Assembly: GCA_907164885.2 (NCBI GenBank)
Contig: OU015500.1
Coordinates: forward strand, 53,691,783-53,755,782
Direction: 5' to 3'
Length of the DNA stretch: 64,000 nucleotides
Origin: Dolomedes plantarius
Taxonomy: Eukaryota > Arthropoda > Arachnida > Araneae > Dolomedidae
Shown here: positions 1-11,283 of the stretch, piece by piece
Position numbering within the stretch: the first letter of the stretch is position 1
Layout of the letters: every line of letters starts with the position of its first letter
Position numbers and translations under genes: made by a program
The notes under the pieces: generated by a model
Told to the model about the DNA's origin: nothing
The model's database searches: none
The model's input: only the letters and a program-made list of their open reading frames with translations

Positions 1-879
1 TGCAATTAATAAAAATGTCAAATTATTTAATTCTGTTCAAATTTTTAAAGCAGTGGTGATTCGTTTTTTGAAATGCATTTTTGAAGTAAAAACTATTGCA
101 CATTCCTTCAAACGGAATTTAACGTTTTTATATTTAAAGAAAAGGATGTTAACATTAATATTTTTTTTCTTGTATTTTTTAAAAACTAATCTTCATGATT
201 TATACACTCCAGTAAGGGATACACTATTATATTAATGGAATTTTAATGAATTTACACCTTTTGACTAAAGCCAGATAAAATAAATAAGAATACTTAACTG
301 TCATCAAAATACGCGTGTCAAACTGTTTTCCGCACTTGGAGAAAATATGTTTAATGGAAACCTCTTTTTTTTAAGTCTTTTATCATCTAATCAAGCTTTA
401 TCCTAATTAATTCTTCACATAGTTTGGTGTTTTCATTTGGCTCTCACTTCAACATAGGGAGAAACTTCCTTTCCCGTAGACAATGAAATTAATTAAGAGT
501 ATACTCATTAATGTCTGGCTTCAATTATGTTATTCACTTCCATTATGAATTCTTTTGTTTTCCCAGGCTTATGTCGTGTAATTAGGAGTTAAGGAGGGGA
601 AAATGCCACAGTTGAGTGATGTGCAAAAGCTTGGAAATACTTCCAAAAATGTAATTAACTCGTTTTCAAAAATTGCCTTCCTGCCCAGTCTGCGAATAAA
701 CTAACACAGTCCGCTTTTCGTGAAAATTTGTTTTATGTTCGCGAGAACGAACTTCAATTGAAATGTATAGGGCCTGTTTTCTCACCGGATTTTCCGTTTG
801 AATTGTTCACGTAGGTGAAAAATATGTGTCGACAAGTTCGAAAATGCTTATTTAAATTTTTGAGTAGTTTTGAAAATTA
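1..879. other. Unannotated AT-rich DNA
   Basis: I see no coding pattern, RNA gene or recognisable repeat here. The short open frames are what an AT-rich stretch gives by chance. Confidence 0.5.
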
Positions 880-1663
880 TCTATTTATATAAAACAGTTC
901 CGTAACTGACTGACTCACTGTCATATAACGCACAGACAAAACCGCGAGACCTAAAGGGCTGAAATTGTGCATGGTGGTTCTTCCTATAGTGCAGGGGTGC
1001 ACTAAGAAAGATTTTTGAAAAATTCTTCTAAGATTTTTTAACATTAAATTTTTAAGCTGTTTTAGTAACTTTTTTATAAGTTTGCATTTAAAATAATAAT
1101 TTGTGGGTTATGAAATTTATATCACAAGAAAGATTATGAAAATTCCTTTAAAATGAAATCTTTTTCAAATCTTTACCTCCATTTTCTGATTTTTGGTGAA
1201 TTTTTAAACATTAAATTTTAGAATTTAATTTATTAAATGCTGATCACGTGATTTCTTTTTCTGGTACTTTAAATAAATTTATCGTCACGTCCATAACAAT
1301 GAAATAGACAAAAAAATATTTTTTCCCTTGCTAATGCGGCAGACGATTGGAAATTATCCAAAAAAAATATTAAAATACAGTAAAAGATATGTTTCTCAAA
1401 CTGTACTATATGAACTGTACTATATTCTTTTGTATGTCCCATTAGATTTAATTTGAATATTTTCTTCTACATTATTTTGTTTATAAAAATATCCGGTACA
1501 ATTTTTTTATAAATATATTTTTTCATTTTTTTTACATCAATTGCATACATTGATAGTTGTATTTATTCTAAATATATTTATACATATTTTTGGCATTAAT
1601 TGCATACATTAACCGTTGTATATAATTTCAATGTACTCTAGCGAAGTACGGGTTTTCAACGAG
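880..1663 (+). mobile_element. Helitron copy A (non-autonomous)
   Basis: Starts with a TC-type 5' end (TCTATTTATATAAAACAG) followed by a variable run of GACT/CTCA-like tetramers. It ends in the family's 3' segment, here decayed: the hairpin arms GTACTCTAG and CGAAGTAC, then GGGTTTTCAACGAG in place of GGGTTTTCAGCTAG. The base before the start is A (879) and the base after the end is T (1664), as expected for Helitron insertion between A and T. No Rep/helicase coding is present, so it is a passenger mobilised in trans. It is older than copy B, judging by the mutated CTAG end. Confidence 0.8.
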
Positions 1664-1779
1664 TTTCAAAATAAAGATCATTCAAACCTTATTTCAAAAT
1701 AAATCTAATAAAATTCATGATTTTTTTACTATATGTGGAAAAGTAGGTTACTTATTATAGCTTTCATTTACACTGCTAA

Positions 1780-2477
1780 TCTATATATAGAAAACAGTTC
1801 CGTAACTGAGTGACTGACTGATTCACTGACTGACTGAATGACAGATAACGCACAGACCAAATCTCTAGACCTAAAAGGATGAAATTTTGCATGGCGATTT
1901 TTCTTATAGTTTAGGGGTGCTCTAAGAAAGATTTTGAAAAATTCTTCTTAGATTTTTTAAATTAAACTTTTAAGCTGTTTTTGCAATATTCCTTAAAGTT
2001 TGCATTTAAAATAATAATTTGATGGTTATAAAATATATATCACGAGAAAGATAATAAAAATTCATTTAAAATGATATCTTTTTCGATTCTTTACATCCCT
2101 TTTCTGATTTTTGGTAAATTTTTAAAGATTAATTTTAGAATTTAATTTATTAAATGCTTATCACGTGGTTTCTTTTCTTTTTGTGATACTTTAAACTGAT
2201 TTTGCATCACGTACGTAACAACGAAGTAAACTGACAAAAAAAAGTTTTGTTTTTCTTTCTAATGCGGCAGACGATTGGACATAATTAAAAAAAATTAAAA
2301 TACAGTAAAAGAAATCTTCTTCAAACTGTACTTTATTCTTTAGTATGTTCTATTAGATTTAAGTTAAATATTTCCTTCTTCATTATTTTGTCTAAAAAAT
2401 ATCCTTTACGATTTTTTTATAAATACATTTTTTCATATTTTTACATCAATCGCATACATTGATCTATTGTTGTATTT

Positions 2478-2545
<68 letters not shown>

Positions 2546-2618
2546 ACATTAATTGCATATATTGACCGTTGTATTTAATCTGAATGTACTTCGTAGCGAA
2601 GTACGGGTTTTCAGCTAG
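1780..2618 (+). mobile_element. Helitron copy B (best-preserved 3' end)
   Basis: Begins TCTATATATAGAAAACAG after an A (1779) and ends CTAG (2615-2618) before a T (2619). The subterminal hairpin is perfect: GTACTTCG at 2586-2593 pairs with CGAAGTAC at 2597-2604 around a 3-nt loop, followed by ten bases and CTAG. This is the canonical Helitron 3' architecture. The body matches copy A over its whole length, except for a (TA)n tract at 2484-2543 that is expanded in this copy. It has no coding capacity. Confidence 0.87.
2484..2543. repeat. (TA)n microsatellite inside Helitron B
   Basis: About 30 uninterrupted TA units at the AT-rich position where the other family members carry short TATATA tracts. 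It is an expansion of an internal simple sequence, not an insertion. Open frames made of Ile-Tyr repeats across it are artefacts. Confidence 0.95.
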
Positions 2619-2920
2619 TGTGTGCATAATATAACCGTAATAACATTCGTCAGAACAGCTCCAAGACTGATTTAATTTTAATTCTTTACCTGTGATATTC
2701 AAACACAAGAAATGGGTATTATCCAGTCACACGATATATATTCTGATTAGACTTGACCTTCGAAATGTTTCCATGTATACTCACTAGATGGCAGGGCAAT
2801 CCTTAGTAACCCTCTGTTCGGATTGTTGGCGCACGAGTGACAGAGTGACGTGTAAGGCGCGGATTTCCAAGCAGAGAGTTAACATTATGTTCTGCATTAA
2901 GGTAGGGAGATCCCCTAGTC
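2619..2920. other. Unannotated spacer
   Basis: Non-repetitive sequence of moderate GC between Helitron B and the hAT-like element. No gene signal is seen. Positions 2913-2920 (CCCTAGTC) are the left target duplication of the next element. Confidence 0.4.
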
Positions 2921-3238
2921 CATTGATTCTCAACCTTTTTTTCGTCACAATACACTTTCAATAATTTTTAAATTTGGCGGCACACTAACAATAAGATAAA
3001 TTTAAAAGATTTTTACTTGGATAATTGATTGATTTACCTATAGTATATTTTGTAAAAATAGCATACGAAATAATTTTTGTTGAAATATAAAATGAAACTA
3101 TATTACAAAGTAAACAAAATGTTTATTTAACTACAAATTAAATATTATGGGAAATTTGAGCTTGTTTTTGATAACTTTCATTTATATTTGGGAGTAAAAA
3201 TGATAACGCTACTCTCATTTCTTGATCCTTATTTAAAA

Positions 3239-3402
3239 GTCCAGAACTGTAATAGTCGAGAGCTACCAGTTATCAGTCCAGAGCTGTAATAGCCGAGAGC
3301 TACCAGTTACCAGTCCAGAACTGTAGTACTCGAAAGCTACCAGTTATCAGTCCAGAACTGTAATATTCGAGAGCTACCAGTTATCAGTCCAGAACTATAC
3401 CT
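3239..3402 (+). repeat. 37-bp minisatellite array 1
   Basis: About four and a half units built on CCAGAACTGTAATAGTCGAG plus AGCTACCAGTTATCAGT, with scattered substitutions. It lies inside the hAT-type element and is repeated as a longer array from 3606. Confidence 0.88.
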
Positions 3403-3605
3403 ATAGTATATTTTGTAAATATAGCATACGAAATAATTTTTATTGAAATATAAAATGAAACTGCATTGCAAAGTAAAAAAAAAAGTGTTTATTTAACGAC
3501 AAATTACATTTAATGTGAAATTTGAGCTAGTGGGTTTTTGATAACCTTCATTTATATTTGGGAGTAAGAAGGATAACGCTACTCTCATTTCGTGATCCAT
3601 ATTTA

Positions 3606-4003
3606 AAAGTCCAGAACTGTAATATTTGAGTGCTACCAGTAATCAGTCCAGAGCTATAATAGTCGAGAGCTACCAGTTGTCAGTCGAGAACTGTAACAGT
3701 CTAAAGCTACCAGTTATCAGTCTAGAACTGTAATAGTCGATAGCTGCCAGTTATGAGTACAGAACTGTAATAGTCGAGAACTACCAGTTATCAGTCCAGA
3801 ACTGTAATATTTGAGAGCTAGCAGTTATCCCTCCAGAACTGTAATAGTCGAGAGCTAGCAGTTGTCAGTCCAGAACTGTAATAGTCGACAGCTACTAGTT
3901 ATCAGTCGAAAACTGTATTAGTCGAGAGCTACCAGTTACCAGTCCAAAACTATAATAGTCAAGAGCTACCAGTTATCAGTCCGGAACTCTAATAGTCACG
4001 TGC
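3606..4003 (+). repeat. 37-bp minisatellite array 2
   Basis: Roughly ten to eleven units of the same 37-bp motif as array 1, again preceded by the AT-rich segment containing ATAGCATACGAAATAATTTT. The two arrays plus their leaders look like one higher-order duplication within the transposon. Confidence 0.88.
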
Positions 4004-4614
4004 ATTGGTTCAGCCATTCCCCCCTTGGAAGGTAGAACTGATTGAACTACTTGTCTGACGTCGCTTATGTATGAGTATTCCCAGTGGCGGCACACTGCAC
4101 GAATTTCGCGGCACAGTGGTTGACAATCACTGTCCTAGTGTATCCCTGCTCTAACACTTCTATATTAACCCGACCTCTCGCCATTGAAAATGGAAGCGTC
4201 ATATAGATATTGCAGCAATACAAATGCCTCTGACAGATGTGCTTGGAAGCATCCCAGATGAAGCTGTGTTTGCTTTCTTCCATGACCTCCAGAAACGTTT
4301 AACAGTTGTGCATAGATAGATGAGGGGACATTTTGACAATTTTTTTACTTAATTATTTTGACAATAATTTTAATTTGCTGCAAATTATAATGTAATTAAC
4401 AAGTTACATTATAATTTACAACATAAAATTATTATTACACATACACATTAATTCTAATTAATTGAGTCGTTTTCAATCGAGGCGTTCCAGATGAAAAGGA
4501 GGTTTGTTCCAAAATTTCCGAAAAGTATTTTTTTACAGATACAAGGGTTTGTTCCAAGGCTAATGACGTGGAAAAGGAGGTAAGTGCCTAGCTCAGCACT
4601 AAGCAAAACTAACT

Positions 4615-4657
4615 ACACAAATATAAAGAAGGGATTATTCTTTCTTTATATTTGTGT
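4615..4657. repeat. Perfect 16-bp inverted repeat
   Basis: ACACAAATATAAAGAA (4615-4630) is the exact reverse complement of 4642-4657, with an 11-nt loop. No target duplication or terminator context is evident. It may be the core of a tiny foldback element or a chance expansion. Confidence 0.85.
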
Positions 4658-4786
4658 ACAATTTGATAAATAGATATTGTCTTTTTTAGAATGAATACGT
4701 CTTGGCATTTATATTTTAAAAAAACATAAGAAAATAATAAGCCATTTTTATTTCAGCTATTACTGTTAAATTTAAAGCTGTTTTGC

Positions 4787-4788
<2 letters not shown>

Positions 4789-4861
<73 letters not shown>
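4789..4861. repeat. (TA)n microsatellite
   Basis: Uninterrupted TA dinucleotide run of about 36 units. Confidence 0.95.
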
Positions 4862-4865
<4 letters not shown>

Positions 4866-6421
4866 TTTATCTGCTTTAAAATATAATTTCCCTCTACCAT
4901 GGTGATAAAGGGAAGATGAAATTGATTACCTTGATGATAGAATTAAGTATTTAAGATTTGTTGGTAATAGCATGTCATATACATATTGAGATATGTAAAC
5001 CTATCATATCTAAAGTCTTCTTAATTAACATTAATTTTCTGGCTTATCTCAATTACTACCTCATTCCTAATTTTCTGCGAAATTTTCCTTGACGTTAAGT
5101 AGTGATGAAAGTTAATGATGTGAGGGTGAGTTAACGTTTAAGGATTTTGCTAAACATATTTATAATGAATAAAATTAATACTTACGCCATTAAATGAAAT
5201 TCAATTCATTTTATAATGTGACAAATACGATTACCTAAACACCGAATTGGAAATAAACTGTCGATATTAATTTATTATACAGATATTTATATAAAATAAA
5301 TTACCCAAATTATAACTAACTTACTTCTATTTTGTTTATAATCAATGAAACGTAAGTGTATTCTGTAATGAAATAGTATTACAAGATACAATATGTATAG
5401 CTGTAAAAAATATACCAGTCCAAATTATTGCAATAATTTCTAATTGTGATTGTATTTTGGCTAATGCGTAGGCACTTGAGACATCTACTCAGAACTACGA
5501 AAAGTGTTGACTACTTTTTATCTGCAAGTACCATACAGGTGAGATAACACTGTTCTCTTGTTGAATACTCCATTTTGATCAAGCCCCCCCCTTGGGATAA
5601 TTTCTGGAGGTCAAGCACCTTCCCAACCAACTGACCTCTTCCATAGACTTTCCAATTTTTACAGATTTAAAGTGACCATATCTGGCCTAGACTTGGAGGT
5701 ATGTAATGGCGCTCGAACACGGTTTTAGAATTAAACACCAAGAAAAAAACCGAAAATGTTAGTTCTAAACCAGAAGGCGACACTACTGGGCTACCTGGGA
5801 CCCAATTATAAACAATTAAATATATAAACAAAATCATTGTGTGCCTCAGCTTATTAAATGATATCATTTTTTGAAATAAAAAGAAAAATTATTTCTGATG
5901 TGCACTTTTTTCTGTAAATAATAATTTCGTTTTATAGATCACAATTATCTATATATATAAAACAGTTCCGTAACTGGCTGACTCACTGACTGACTGACTC
6001 CCTGACATACAACGCACACACCAAACAGCTCGACTTGGGGCTGAAAATTTGCATGGCGATTCTTCTTATGGTGTAGGGGTGCACTAAGAAATAGTTTTGA
6101 AAAATTATTCTTAGATTTTTTTAAATTAAATCTCTAAGCTGTTTTTGTAACATTTTTTAAGTTTGCATTTAAAATAATAATTTGAGGGTTATAAAATTTA
6201 TATCACAAGAAATATCCTAAAAATTCCTTTAAAATGAAATCTTTTTCGAATCTTTACCTCCATTTTCTGATTTTTTGGGAATTTTTAAAGATTAATTTTT
6301 AGAATTTAATGTACTAAATACTTATCAGGTGATTTCTTTTTCTGGTTCTTTAAATAAATTTATCGTCACGTGCATAAAATCTAAATAGATAAAAAAAAAA
6401 TTTTCTTTCTAATGCAGCATA

Positions 6422-7115
6422 TCTATATATATAAAACAGTTCCGTAACTGACTCATTCATTCACTGACTGACAGACTGACTGACATACAACGCACAGACC
6501 AAACCGCTGGACCTAAAGGGCTGAAATTTTGCATGGCGATTCTTCTAATAGTGTAGGGGTGCACTAAGAAAGATTTTTAAAAAATTCTTCTTAGATTTTT
6601 TAAATTAAATTTTTAAGCTTTTTTTAAAACTTTTTTACGTTTGCATTTAAAATAATACATTGAGGGTTATAAAATTTATATCACGAGAAAGATCATAAAA
6701 ATTAACTTCAAAATAAATTTTTTTTCGAATTTTTACCTCCATTTCCTGATTTTTGGTGAATTTTTAAAGATTAATTTTTAGAATTTAATTTATTAAATGC
6801 TGGTCACGTGATTTCTTTTTCTGGTACTTTCAATAAATTTATCGTCACGTGCAGAACAACTAAATAGACAAAAAAATATTTTATTTCTCTTTCTAATGCA
6901 GCAGACGATTGGATATTATCCAAAAAAAATGCATATCCCTTACGATTTTTTTATAAATATATATATATAGATAGATATATATTTTACATAAATTGTATAT
7001 ATTGATCATCGCATTTATTATAAATATATATATTTATTTTTTGGCATAAATTGCATACTTTGACCGTTGTATTTAATTTGAATGTACTCCGTAGCGAAGC
7101 GCGGGTTTTCAGCTA

Positions 7116-7116
<1 letters not shown>
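6422..7116 (+). mobile_element. Helitron copy D nested in copy C
   Basis: A complete unit of the same family: TCTATATATATAAAACAG after A 6421, the conserved body, the hairpin region GTACTCCGTAGCGAAGCGC, and CTAG at 7113-7116 before T 7117. It lies between the two halves of copy C in the same orientation. A (TA)n tract starts immediately after it. Confidence 0.82.

Positions 7117-7181
<65 letters not shown>
7117..7181. repeat. (TA)n microsatellite
   Basis: About 32 TA units directly following the CTAG end of Helitron D and leading into the distal block of Helitron C. Confidence 0.95.
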
Positions 7182-7183
<2 letters not shown>

Positions 7184-7527
7184 CATCAATTGTATACATT
7201 GATCGTCGTATTTATTATAAACATATATATATTTATACATATTTTTGGCATTAATTGCATATATTGACCGTTGTATTTAATTTGAATGTACTCCGTAGCG
7301 AAGTGCGGGTTTCAGCTAGTTATATCATGTAATTTTAACTGCATATTCTTTATACTGTGTGTTATACACTATTTACCAATAAATATTTGGACAGCTGTGA
7401 TAGAAAAGAAAACAAAATTTTTTCATATTCAATCGTTGGTAGAGCCTTCACGAGAGGCAATTACAGGCTCAGTTCTCCGGAACATGTTTTCCACAAGTCC
7501 TTGTATGACGGCTAGTGGTATTTTCTT

Positions 7528-8567
7528 TCACTCGGCTTGGAGAAGACATGTAAATTCTTTCACCGATCTTGGACGGTTGTAGCATCCTTTAATTCGGCAA
7601 TCCAACGTGTCCCAGAGGTTCTCTATAGAGTTTAGGTCTGTGCTCTGGTCAGGCCAGTCCGTTCGGTTAACCCCATTGTCACCATACCAATCCATATTGG
7701 ACCTCGCAACCTGACAGCTGGAGTTATCGTCCTGGACGTAACATGGGACCAACCAGTAAAAATGCCGCAACGTTGGAAGCACACTGTCATCCAAAATAGT
7801 GCAGGAGGCTTCGGCGTTGAACTTTCCATGACTTGGGACCAAGGGTCCCAGTCCATACCAGTGGGAGCACCCCCAGACAATAATTCCACCTCCCCCGAAC
7901 TTTACTGTGGGCACAATGCATTCAATGGCACAATGCACAATGCATGTGGGCACATGCACACTGGCATTCCTGCCAGAGTGCAGGAATGCCAGAGTGCAAT
8001 TCCTGCACTCTGACAGGAGGAGTCTTCAGGCAAACACCAGATCCATATCCTGCCGTCCGAACGGTAGTGGGTTAACCTTGATTCATCGCTCAAGAGAACC
8101 CATTTCTACTGATCTACGATCCACTTTCGAAGTGCTTTGAATAACATTAACAGTGCAGTGCTGTTGGACTTTGTAATCAAAGGCTTATGGGTGGCGGCAT
8201 GCCCATGAAAACCACGCAGATGTGCTTCCTTACGGATGGTATTGATGATAACAACACTCCCGGATTCCTGTTGAATCTCCTGGAGTATGTAGGTTATTCG
8301 TTGGGTTCGGTTCTTCAGAACTTACCTGGACAGCAGCCGTCGGTCTCTATCTTTCAGTTTCGTTGGTCTGCCGACTCGGGGCACATTCCGACAATCACCA
8401 CTCACCTTACACTTCTTAATCACATAAGTCACCGTCGATTTTAGGTAATTTAGCTCGCTAGGTATATCCCTTAAGGATCGGCTAGTTCTGCGATACCCGG
8501 CGATTACACCGTTCTCGAAATCAGATAACTCTACACTTTGTGGTATCTTGCATGCGACTAATGCCAA
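7528..8567 (-). pseudogene. Tc1-like transposase, degraded
   Basis: Cut-and-paste transposase relic of Tc1-like transposon 1. The minus-strand N-terminal piece (8567-8322) reads as a paired-like helix-turn-helix: SDFENGVIAGYR, then a GRPTKLKDRDRR AT-hook-like GRPR region. A later frame gives the first catalytic region SDESRL with SDGRIWIW. A third frame (7959-7528) holds [12 protein letters not shown], then QDDNSSC and [11 protein letters not shown]. The second Asp and the Glu are separated by 34 residues (DD34E). Several frameshifts and stops separate these pieces, and an internal cluster of short palindromic repeats (7911-8016) disrupts the middle. It cannot make an active protein as it stands. 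Confidence 0.88.
7911..8016. repeat. Cluster of short direct and inverted repeats in transposase relic
   Basis: Motifs CACAATGCA, GGCATTCCTG, CAGGAATGCC and AGAGTGCA recur several times in both orientations within about 100 bp. The block lies between the DESR and WG regions of the transposase and has no counterpart in the other Tc1 copies here. It looks like local slippage or template-switch duplication. Confidence 0.7.
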
Positions 8568-8672
8568 TGTTATTTCTTATACGATATTTAACGGCGGAGA
8601 GCGTGACGTATATCAGGACCGTAGATATCGTCATTTGCATGGGTGTCCAAATACTTATTGGTAGATAGTGTA

Positions 8673-9492
8673 TACACAGATGTGGCAGAAAAAAATAGGA
8701 TATCTGCCTAATACGCCGTTGGGAATCGGCTATTAAAGCCTATATCCTGCAGTGAACGTTATGTAGTCCTCACGATGCTGTTAGAAGAGGCCACAACACT
8801 AAGTTGCGAAGTTATTTTTTAAAATGTTGCATTCCTTTCGCTTGATATGATTGTCGACGGAAGACGCCGGTCATAGTCATCCAGAGTCTTTTGACAGCGA
8901 CACTTTTGCAGTAAGTTTAAAGGTTTACCGCGATTCTTCTATGTGAGATACACCCTTGAAATGGTTGAAAATAAAAATTTAAACTTTGACTGCACCTCCA
9001 AAATGCCATCCCCCCCCCCCATCACACGAGCATCAACTATCATACCTCGTTGAAATTCACCTAAATCATGATCGCTTTCCATGCTCAATGGTAAATCAGC
9101 TAATTATTCGTCTTCAAATGGCTGTTGCTTTATGTAGGCTATTTTCTATCGAAAGTCTTTAGCGGACATCTTTAGCGTGTTAGGGGTCCGAGGTTGCGTT
9201 AATTGGTTTGCAGATCTGTACTAGATCTGTTCGTCCGGCGCCCAGGCTCATACTAATTGAAGGGACAGACGGACCCTCGAGTGCGTATACAGGAATTACT
9301 GCAATGAATAGTCTTCATTTCTATCATAGTTGTTGCCTTGCGGGTGGGAAATTTATTGTTTTCCTGATTACGGGAGAGTGAGCTTTGCTAAATGTTCCGA
9401 AAGTCATCGTCTATCAAAGTTATTCTTGCCTTTCAGTGTATAAAAACTCCGTACCAAGTTACAACACGAATTCAAATGCTTCTTATGGAATA
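8673..9492. other. Unannotated moderate-GC DNA
   Basis: No long ORF and no recognisable repeat; contains a short poly-C run near 9009-9020. It is the most GC-balanced non-transposon stretch of the first 10 kb, but I see no exon pattern. Confidence 0.4.
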
Positions 9493-10260
9493 CTAGCTGA
9501 ATACCCGTACTTCGCTACCGACTACATTCAAATTAAATACAACGGTCAATGTATGAAATAAATGCCAAAAATATATATATTTATAATATACAACGATCAA
9601 TGTATGCAATGAATGTAGAAAAAATATATATATTTATAAAAAAAGCGTAACTGATATTTTTATAGACAAAATAATATAGAAGAAAATATTCAAATTAAAT
9701 ACAGCGGTGAATGTATGCAATTAATGTGTATGTTTAATATCCATAAAACATACTAATTTGAATTAAATTCTTTAAAAACCTCAATCTCAATTAGTCTACA
9801 GATTAAATTTTATCTTTTACCGGTTTTTAATATTTTTTTGTCAATTTATTTCGTTGTTATGCACGTGATGCAAAATTAAAGTGTCACAAAGAGAAAAGAA
9901 ACCACGTTATCGGCATTTAATAAATTAAATTCTAAAATTTAATCTTTAAAAATTCACCAAACATCAGAAAATGGAGGTAAATATTCAAAAAATATTTCAT
10001 TTTAAAGGAATTTTTATGATATTTCTCGTGATATAAATTTTACCTCAGATTATTATGTTAAATGAAAACTTAAAAAAAGTTACAAAAGCAGCTTAAAAAT
10101 TGAATTGTAAAATATCTAAGAAGAATTTTTCAAAAATCTTTCTTTGTGTACCCCTACACTATAAGAGGAATCTCCACACAAAATTTCAGCTCTTTAGATC
10201 CAGCGGTTTGATCTGTGCGTTATCTGTCAGTCTGTTACGGAACTGTTTTATATATATAGA
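9493..10260 (-). mobile_element. Helitron copy E (minus strand)
   Basis: On the plus strand it starts with CTAGCTGAATACCCGTACTT, the reverse complement of the hairpin plus CTAG end, preceded by A (9492). It ends TATATATAGA, the reverse complement of the TC 5' end, followed by T (10261). The body matches the other copies, but the 5' tetramer run is short. It has no coding capacity. Confidence 0.85.
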
Positions 10261-11283
10261 TTAATATATATTTTCTATAATTTAAAAATGTATTGTCTTG
10301 CAAATGCCGAGGAAAATGTCTAAAGAATTCTGAGTATCCATATATAAAATGAAACACTAAAACCTTAACTACTTAATTAAGAAGTAAAGCAAAACAAGCA
10401 TAACCCGCAAGAGGTGTCATTCAAAGCCACCTATTAGCTAGATTATTTAATTTTATTGAGACACTAATTAATTTTCAGAATTTTCCTCGAGGCGAACACT
10501 TTAATTAACTTATTTTCATCTGAGAGCCGGAGATACCGGAGTTGAATTTTTTCGGTGAATGTCGTTTAGTGTAGTGTTGCTTAACACTCTTTCTAGTCGG
10601 TTAATTAAAACTAATTAAGCTTATATCAAGTGTTTGGCTTATAAATGTGCCTATCTGTAAATTCCTTACAGCAAATTTCTCGTATAGACAGAAGAGTATT
10701 TGAAACAAGAGGACTGAAGTGAATTGTTTGGTTAATGAAAGTTCGCTCTTTAGAATTTTAAAATCATCAACAATTTAATTTCCACAAAATGAATTGTTTG
10801 GTTACTTTATTATCATCCAGAATAAATATTATTTTCTTCCTTATAATATTTTATATAATAGGAGCTTAAAAATATGTCATTTCTAATAACGCTTACAAAT
10901 ATGTATTCAATGCTCATTTAAAACTTTTTATTTACAATCCTTATTCTACTTGAAAAAACACTTAAAGCCACCATTTAATTTCTTGGATTATTATAACCTT
11001 TGTTTAATAAGCAATTTTTTAGGACAAAGCCAACATATTTTAAACGCATATAAATTTCTGAGGGGCACAAACTTTTTTTTATTACTTCTCTTGCACAGGC
11101 GTCGGCAGAATGGACTCCCACATTTCAAAGACTAATCAAAGACAAACGAAAACAATATACAGAAAAATGCTTTATATTTTCGATAAGTACTTAAAATATA
11201 GTTTTTTTCTCACTACGTTTAGAAAACAGCATCACTCAGGCGGCGACCGTAAATTGCCATGACTCATAAAATTTTCCATCAAT
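10261..11283. other. Unannotated AT-rich DNA
   Basis: No gene or repeat recognised. A 61-codon frame at 10950-11135 shows no family resemblance. Confidence 0.45.

Larger units (their letters stand above)
2921..4132. mobile_element. hAT-type non-autonomous element with internal minisatellite
   Basis: The left end CATTGATTCTCAACC and the reverse complement of the right end, CAGTGATTGTCAACC, are matching terminal inverted repeats of hAT type. The 8-bp flanks CCCTAGTC (2913-2920) and TCCTAGTG (4133-4140) agree at six positions, consistent with a decayed hAT 8-bp target duplication. GGCGGCACACT motifs occur subterminally at both ends. The interior holds no transposase. It consists of a duplicated AT-rich segment (about 3030-3240 and 3400-3608), each copy followed by a 37-bp tandem array. 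Confidence 0.72.
4141..5947. other. Unannotated AT-rich DNA with hairpin and TA tract
   Basis: No gene is supported. The stretch contains a 16-bp hairpin at 4615-4657 and a (TA)n tract at 4789-4861, annotated separately. Short frames near 4065-4283 and 5667-5867 have no recognisable protein pattern. Confidence 0.5.
5948..7319 (+). mobile_element. Helitron copy C, split by a nested Helitron
   Basis: The 5' end TCTATATATATAAAACAG follows an A (5947). The family body runs to about 6420, where copy D begins. The family's distal part resumes after D (ACATCAATTGTATACATTGA near 7184) and ends in CTAG at 7316-7319, before T 7320. The middle segment normally lying between these blocks is missing, so C was probably already deleted or rearranged when D inserted. 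Confidence 0.75.
7367..8670 (-). mobile_element. Tc1-like transposon 1 with both TIRs
   Basis: The left TIR CACTATTTACCAATAAATAT continues to 7393. The right TIR, read in reverse complement from 8670, is CACTATCTACCAATAAGTAT continuing to 8644; the two agree at 25 of 27 positions. A TA flanks each side (7365-7366 and 8671-8672), the Tc1/mariner target. The 1,304-bp length is typical of a full-size Tc1 element. The encoded transposase is on the minus strand and broken. The element sits 47 bp from the CTAG end of Helitron C. Confidence 0.9.

Noticed and set aside
3239..4003. Regularly spaced repeats resembling a CRISPR array
   Set aside because: Contiguous 37-bp units without unique spacers, in a eukaryotic hAT-type element.
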